From the NCBI GenBank assembly GCA_003158755.1, contig PMLF01000309.1, forward strand, positions 1-8,902: a stretch of DNA of 8,902 nt, given 5' to 3'. Origin of the DNA: Elusimicrobiota bacterium. Lineage in GTDB: Bacteria > Elusimicrobiota > Elusimicrobia > FEN-1173. The notes below the pieces were generated by a model. It was not told the DNA's origin, ran no database searches, and saw nothing but the letters and a program-made list of their open reading frames with translations. Numbering within the stretch: position 1 is the stretch's first letter; the number at the start of each line of letters is the position of its first letter. A program made the translations under genes and the position numbers. Positions 6,831-8,902 of the stretch are shown here, piece after piece.

Positions 6831-7275
6831 TGGGAACCTCCTTGGGTGGTTCGGGCGCGGCGACGGGAGCGCCCGAGGCCGGAGCGGGAGCGCCGGCGGG
6901 AACCGGTGTCGGGCGGGTGTAGGGCGCCGTGGCCGTCTGGAGCAGGGTGGCCGGCACGCTCATCGTCGGAGATCCGGGTTTGCCCTCGAGGGCCTTGCAA
7001 AGGATGTCGCGGACGATGTCCTCGCTGACGCGGAAGAACCGGTTGACCTCGGCCAGCACCGCACCGGGGGCTTTGAACATGATGAAGACGTAGAAGCCTT
7101 CCCGGTGGCGTTTGATGGGGTAGGCCAGACGACGGCGGCCCCATTTGTCGACGAGGGTGAACTCGCCGCCGCCCTTCGTGACGACCTCTTTGAGTTTTTC
7201 GATGAATTCGTCGACCCGCTGGGGGGTGTAATCGGCGGGCAGAATGAAGACGGTTTCGTAGTTGTTCAATGTCAC
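6796..7275 (-). CDS. rpsF: Small ribosomal subunit protein bS6 with Pro/Ala-rich C-terminal tail
   Basis: S6 forms a heterodimer with S18 on the 30S platform. The core covers residues 1-99: LNNYETVFILPADYTPQRVD, then GGEFTLVDKWGRRRLAYPIK, GFYVFIMFKAPGAVLAEVNR and FRVSEDIVRDILCKA. The remaining 60 residues are a low-complexity tail with 18 prolines and many alanines, ending PPAPAPAQ; most S6 proteins are about 95-140 residues, so this 159-residue form is long. The start is GTG at 7275, because AAGGAGG (7281-7287) is spaced correctly for it; an ATG at 7326 would put the site inside the gene and add 17 unrelated residues. It leads the operon, behind a promoter and folded leader. Its last 35 bp are also the start of ssb, so part of the tail is constrained by ssb and its ribosome site. 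Confidence 0.96.
   Translation of the reverse strand: MTLNNYETVFILPADYTPQRVDEFIEKLKEVVTKGGGEFTLVDKWGRRRLAYPIKRHREGFYVFIMFKAPGAVLAEVNRFFRVSEDIVRDILCKALEGKPGSPTMSVPATLLQTATAPYTRPTPVPAGAPAPASGAPVAAPEPPKEVPNELPPAPAPAQ
6837..6843 (-). promoter_or_regulatory. Ribosome binding site of ssb, inside rpsF
   Basis: AAGGAGG on the minus strand, 6 bases before the ssb ATG at 6830. It lies in the codons of the S6 tail, so ribosomes finishing rpsF pass over it; coupling of the two proteins is likely. Confidence 0.8.
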
Positions 7276-7280
7276 TTCTT

Positions 7281-7287
7281 CCTCCTT
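7281..7287 (-). promoter_or_regulatory. Ribosome binding site of rpsF, selecting a GTG start
   Basis: AAGGAGG on the minus strand, 5 bases before GTG at 7275. The spacing favours GTG over the TTG two codons later and rules against the ATG at 7326, which is upstream of the site. Confidence 0.8.
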
Positions 7288-7289
7288 CC

Positions 7290-7325
7290 TGGGCTCCCGG
7301 CGGGCGCCGGGGTGGGCCCCGCCCA
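7290..7325 (-). promoter_or_regulatory. Strongly foldable leader of the rpsF operon, possible S6:S18 autoregulatory element
   Basis: The RNA between promoter and ribosome site can close with TGGGC (7325-7321) against GCCCA (7294-7290). Inside, GGGG-CCCA-CCCC and CCCGGC-GCCC-GCCGGG can form competing or adjacent hairpins. In several bacteria the S6:S18 complex binds a structured rpsF leader that mimics its rRNA site, with a CCG motif. The position here is right and CCG occurs in the fold, but I cannot confirm the motif geometry. High GC alone could also produce such stems. Confidence 0.35.
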
Positions 7326-7350
7326 AAGCTCGCGGGACCGAAGAGGCGGT

Positions 7351-7379
7351 AGTATACCCGAAAGCCCCTTCGACGGCAA
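7351..7379 (-). promoter_or_regulatory. Sigma70-type promoter of the rpsF-ssb-rpsR-rplI-dnaB operon
   Basis: TTGCCG (7374-7379; four of six matches) and TATACT (7351-7356; five of six) are spaced by 17 bases. Transcription would begin near 7344, giving a leader of about 70 nt before the rpsF GTG. The promoter lies directly after the HU stop, with no visible terminator between, so read-through from HU is also possible. Confidence 0.6.
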
Positions 7380-7400
7380 GGACGAAAATGGAATGCGGGG

Positions 7401-7685
7401 TCAGACCGCGGAGTTCTTGACGAGTTTCTTGAGGGAGAGGCTGGGTTTGAAGGAAATTTTTCGGCCCGCGGGGATGGCGATGGTTTCGCCCGTTTTGGGG
7501 TTGCGGCCGGGGCGGGCTTTGCGGGCTTTCACTTTGAAGGTGCCGAGGCCGGTGAGGGAAATTTTCCCCCCGGTACGGATGGTCTCCCGGATGGCCCCCA
7601 CGATCGCCTTGACGGACCTTACCGATTGGGCCCGACGGAGGCCCGCGTCTTTGGATATTTTTTGGATCAACTCATTTTTATTCAT
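7401..7685 (-). CDS. HU/IHF-family DNA-binding protein
   Basis: A 94-residue histone-like protein that bends and compacts DNA as a dimer; length is exact for the family. It opens with MNKNELIQKISKDAG, the helical dimer part runs to about 45, and the beta-arm signature GTFKVKARKARPGRNPKTGE (48-67) contains the Arg-Asn-Pro (61-63) whose proline intercalates into DNA. IPAGRKISFKPS follows. HU and IHF subunits cannot be told apart safely from this alone; the single gene with GRNPKTGE suits HU. GGGAG stands about 9 bases before the ATG. It has its own likely promoter upstream and is followed at once by the promoter of the rpsF operon. Confidence 0.95.
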   Translation of the reverse strand: MNKNELIQKISKDAGLRRAQSVRSVKAIVGAIRETIRTGGKISLTGLGTFKVKARKARPGRNPKTGETIAIPAGRKISFKPSLSLKKLVKNSAV

Positions 7686-7720
7686 TGAACGTTCTCCCGG
7701 CCAACGGCGGATATGATGCT

Positions 7721-7749
7721 ATTTTTGGGCGGGAAAGCTCCCCTGTCAA
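7721..7749 (-). promoter_or_regulatory. Likely promoter of the HU gene
   Basis: A perfect TTGACA (7744-7749) is followed after 17 bases by AAAAAT (7721-7726; four of six). The start of transcription would be near 7714, about 30 nt before the ATG at 7685. The -35 box overlaps the stop codon of the upstream gene. Confidence 0.4.
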
Positions 7750-8408
7750 GGGGATTTTTTCCCGTTCCGGGAGATATCGCGAAGCGATTTCCTCAGTTCT
7801 TCGACCGATGCGAGCATCGGCGACGTCGCCGCCCCGCCCTTAGCCAAATCCTCGCCGAACAAGAGGGTGAGCTGTTTCCATAGAGAGGCGGCTTCCTCCG
7901 GAGAAAAACGGGGGCGAAGGAACGGTTTTCGTCGGCGGTCCGTCGGCACCGCCCGCTCGTACAGCGATTGACGGAGAAGCAGCGCCGACGCGGCCATCAC
8001 GTCCACCGCCTCACGCCGTTCGTCCCGGTTGCCGTCCAACCGCTGGGCGAGTTCCCATCGGTCGTTCATGCCGTTGACGGCCTCCAGGTCGGAGGCGTTG
8101 CAAAGGGAATACATCTCCAGCCCGTTCAGAAGACCCTGCACGGCCCGGCGGGCCTCGGGGATCGGCTCCGTCCGGTGCGGGAGGAGGATTTTACGGGCGT
8201 CGTTGATCTTCTGCCGTTGGGCGTCCAAGGCCAGCACCAGGTCCACCACAGGGCGCCGGCCGTTCACGTCCATCACGGTCGCCCAGTGGCCCAGGTGCAT
8301 CGCCTGAATGTATTCCGACCAAAAAGCGTAGAACCGTTCCGACTCGGCCCGGAGAGGCGGAGCGAAACCGGCGATCAAGAGGGAAACGCCGAAGAGGAAT
8401 TTTTTCAT
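7746..8408 (-). CDS. Exported protein of unknown function
   Basis: I do not recognise this 220-residue protein. It begins with a clear signal peptide (MKKFLFGVSLLIAGFAPPLRA, cleavage before ESERF). The mature part is mostly charged and helical, with one cysteine and no membrane segment, so it is probably a soluble periplasmic or secreted protein. Visible segments include FWSEYIQAMHLGHWATVM, VVDLVLALDAQRQKINDARK and SPEEAASLWKQLTLLFGEDL; no catalytic motif stands out. Its ATG overlaps the stop of the LOG-family gene by one base (TGATG), and GAGGG precedes it, so the two are cotranslated. This suggests, but does not show, a joint role. Downstream is the HU promoter. Confidence 0.85.
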   Translation of the reverse strand: MKKFLFGVSLLIAGFAPPLRAESERFYAFWSEYIQAMHLGHWATVMDVNGRRPVVDLVLALDAQRQKINDARKILLPHRTEPIPEARRAVQGLLNGLEMYSLCNASDLEAVNGMNDRWELAQRLDGNRDERREAVDVMAASALLLRQSLYERAVPTDRRRKPFLRPRFSPEEAASLWKQLTLLFGEDLAKGGAATSPMLASVEELRKSLRDISRNGKKSP

Positions 8409-8902
8409 CAGCCCTCGTTCAAGAAATCCACCAGCCGCCGCAAGCGGCCGAAGTTGTACCGATTGAAGGGAAAAGCCACCCGGGGAAGGTCCCGATGGTC
8501 CCGCTCCTCCGGGAAGGCCGCCACGGATTCGAAGGTGGAACCTTTCACGCAGATATCTTTAAATTCTTCGCGGATCTTTTCAAGGAGTTCCTCGGACAGG
8601 GCGCGCTGGAGGCGGATGACCAGACGATCCTTCACGTACCGTAGGGAATGGTAGTTGTGGTAGAAATGAGTGATCTCCTTGGCGGCCTTCTCGACGCTGT
8701 CGGTCACGCGGAAGATGTTCATGTCTTCCGGACTGATGCGGCCGGTCTTCAGGAGGTTCTTGACGACGTATTTCTTCCAATCGGCCCAATAGCTGTCGCC
8801 GGGGCGCTCGATCATGACGATGGGCATGGGGTCGGCCTTGCCGGTCTGCACCAGGGTCAGAACCTCCATCCCCTCGTCGTGGGTGCCGAAGCCGCCGGGG
8901 AA
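8408..8902 (-). CDS. LOG-family (lysine decarboxylase-like) protein, 5' part outside window
   Basis: The gene enters from the right edge; the visible 164 residues are its C-terminal part. They start with FPGGFGTHDEGME, the PGGxGTxxE nucleotide-phosphate-binding motif of the LOG/TIGR00730 family, whose characterised members release free-base cytokinins from their ribotides. The Rossmann-type part continues with MPIVMIERPGDSYWADWKKY and DMNIFRVTDSVEKAAKEI. A further 75 or so residues (HFYHNYHSLRYVKDRLVIRL to the end FGRLRRLVDFLNEG) extend beyond the short plant-type LOG core; I associate this tail with a bacterial subgroup of unknown substrate. Phosphoribohydrolase activity is possible; lysine decarboxylase activity is an old misannotation. 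It overlaps the next gene by one base. Confidence 0.9.
   Translation of the reverse strand, partial: FPGGFGTHDEGMEVLTLVQTGKADPMPIVMIERPGDSYWADWKKYVVKNLLKTGRISPEDMNIFRVTDSVEKAAKEITHFYHNYHSLRYVKDRLVIRLQRALSEELLEKIREEFKDICVKGSTFESVAAFPEERDHRDLPRVAFPFNRYNFGRLRRLVDFLNEG

Noticed and set aside
7739..7756. Terminator-like hairpin TCCCC/GGGGA followed by six T on the plus strand
   Set aside because: No plus-strand gene ends there; on the minus strand the T run would be on the wrong side. The same bases serve better as the HU -35 region.
1..8902. CRISPR array, tRNA or rRNA genes, transposase or phage genes
   Set aside because: No regularly spaced direct repeats, cloverleaf-type sequences or recognisable transposase or phage proteins were seen on either strand.

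Overview
The window is a GC-rich bacterial stretch in which every supportable gene lies on the minus strand. The core is a conserved housekeeping operon, read right to left: rpsF (S6), ssb, rpsR (S18), rplI (L9), dnaB (replicative helicase). Just upstream are a separately promoted HU-type DNA-binding protein gene and a coupled pair: a LOG-family protein cut by the right edge and a small exported protein of unknown function. To the left of dnaB is one very large open frame from 3876 to the left edge (1292 codons, no stop). I read it by translating the minus strand directly, because it has no stop inside the window.

The large gene encodes an exported protein with a signal peptide and an N-terminal domain carrying HIQDVHQN, LVALEG and VTGGFHSTGI motifs. 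I recall this type of domain from uncharacterised large proteins of Omnitrophota, Elusimicrobiota and related uncultured groups, and it looks distantly like the TraB/GumN/TIKI fold. A long unrecognised middle follows, then four predicted membrane helices. This gene and the operon suggest an uncultured, probably Gram-negative-type bacterium, possibly Elusimicrobiota or Omnitrophota. That placement is inference and not secure.

Layout: 1-3876 large exported/membrane protein, containing two palindromic insertions that keep the frame open (2407-2495 and 2966-3036); 3877-4093 intergenic region with a possible promoter and a 128-bp inverted-repeat element; 4094-5467 dnaB; 5468-5542 spacer with another palindrome; 5543-5998 rplI; 6000-6359 rpsR with a long basic Gly/Pro/Arg N-terminal tail; 6372-6830 ssb; 6796-7275 rpsF with a Pro/Ala-rich C-terminal tail; 7276-7400 promoter and structured leader of the operon; 7401-7685 HU; 7686-7745 likely HU promoter; 7746-8408 exported protein of unknown function; 8408-8902 LOG-family protein (partial).

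The operon combines translation (S6 and S18 are neighbours on the 30S platform, L9 is on the 50S) with replication (SSB and DnaB). Its genes are tightly packed, with overlaps and Shine-Dalgarno sites inside upstream genes. The most unusual points are the giant protein, its in-frame palindromes, the paired tails on S6 and S18, and a strongly foldable leader in front of rpsF. I saw no CRISPR array, tRNA, rRNA, transposase or phage gene.
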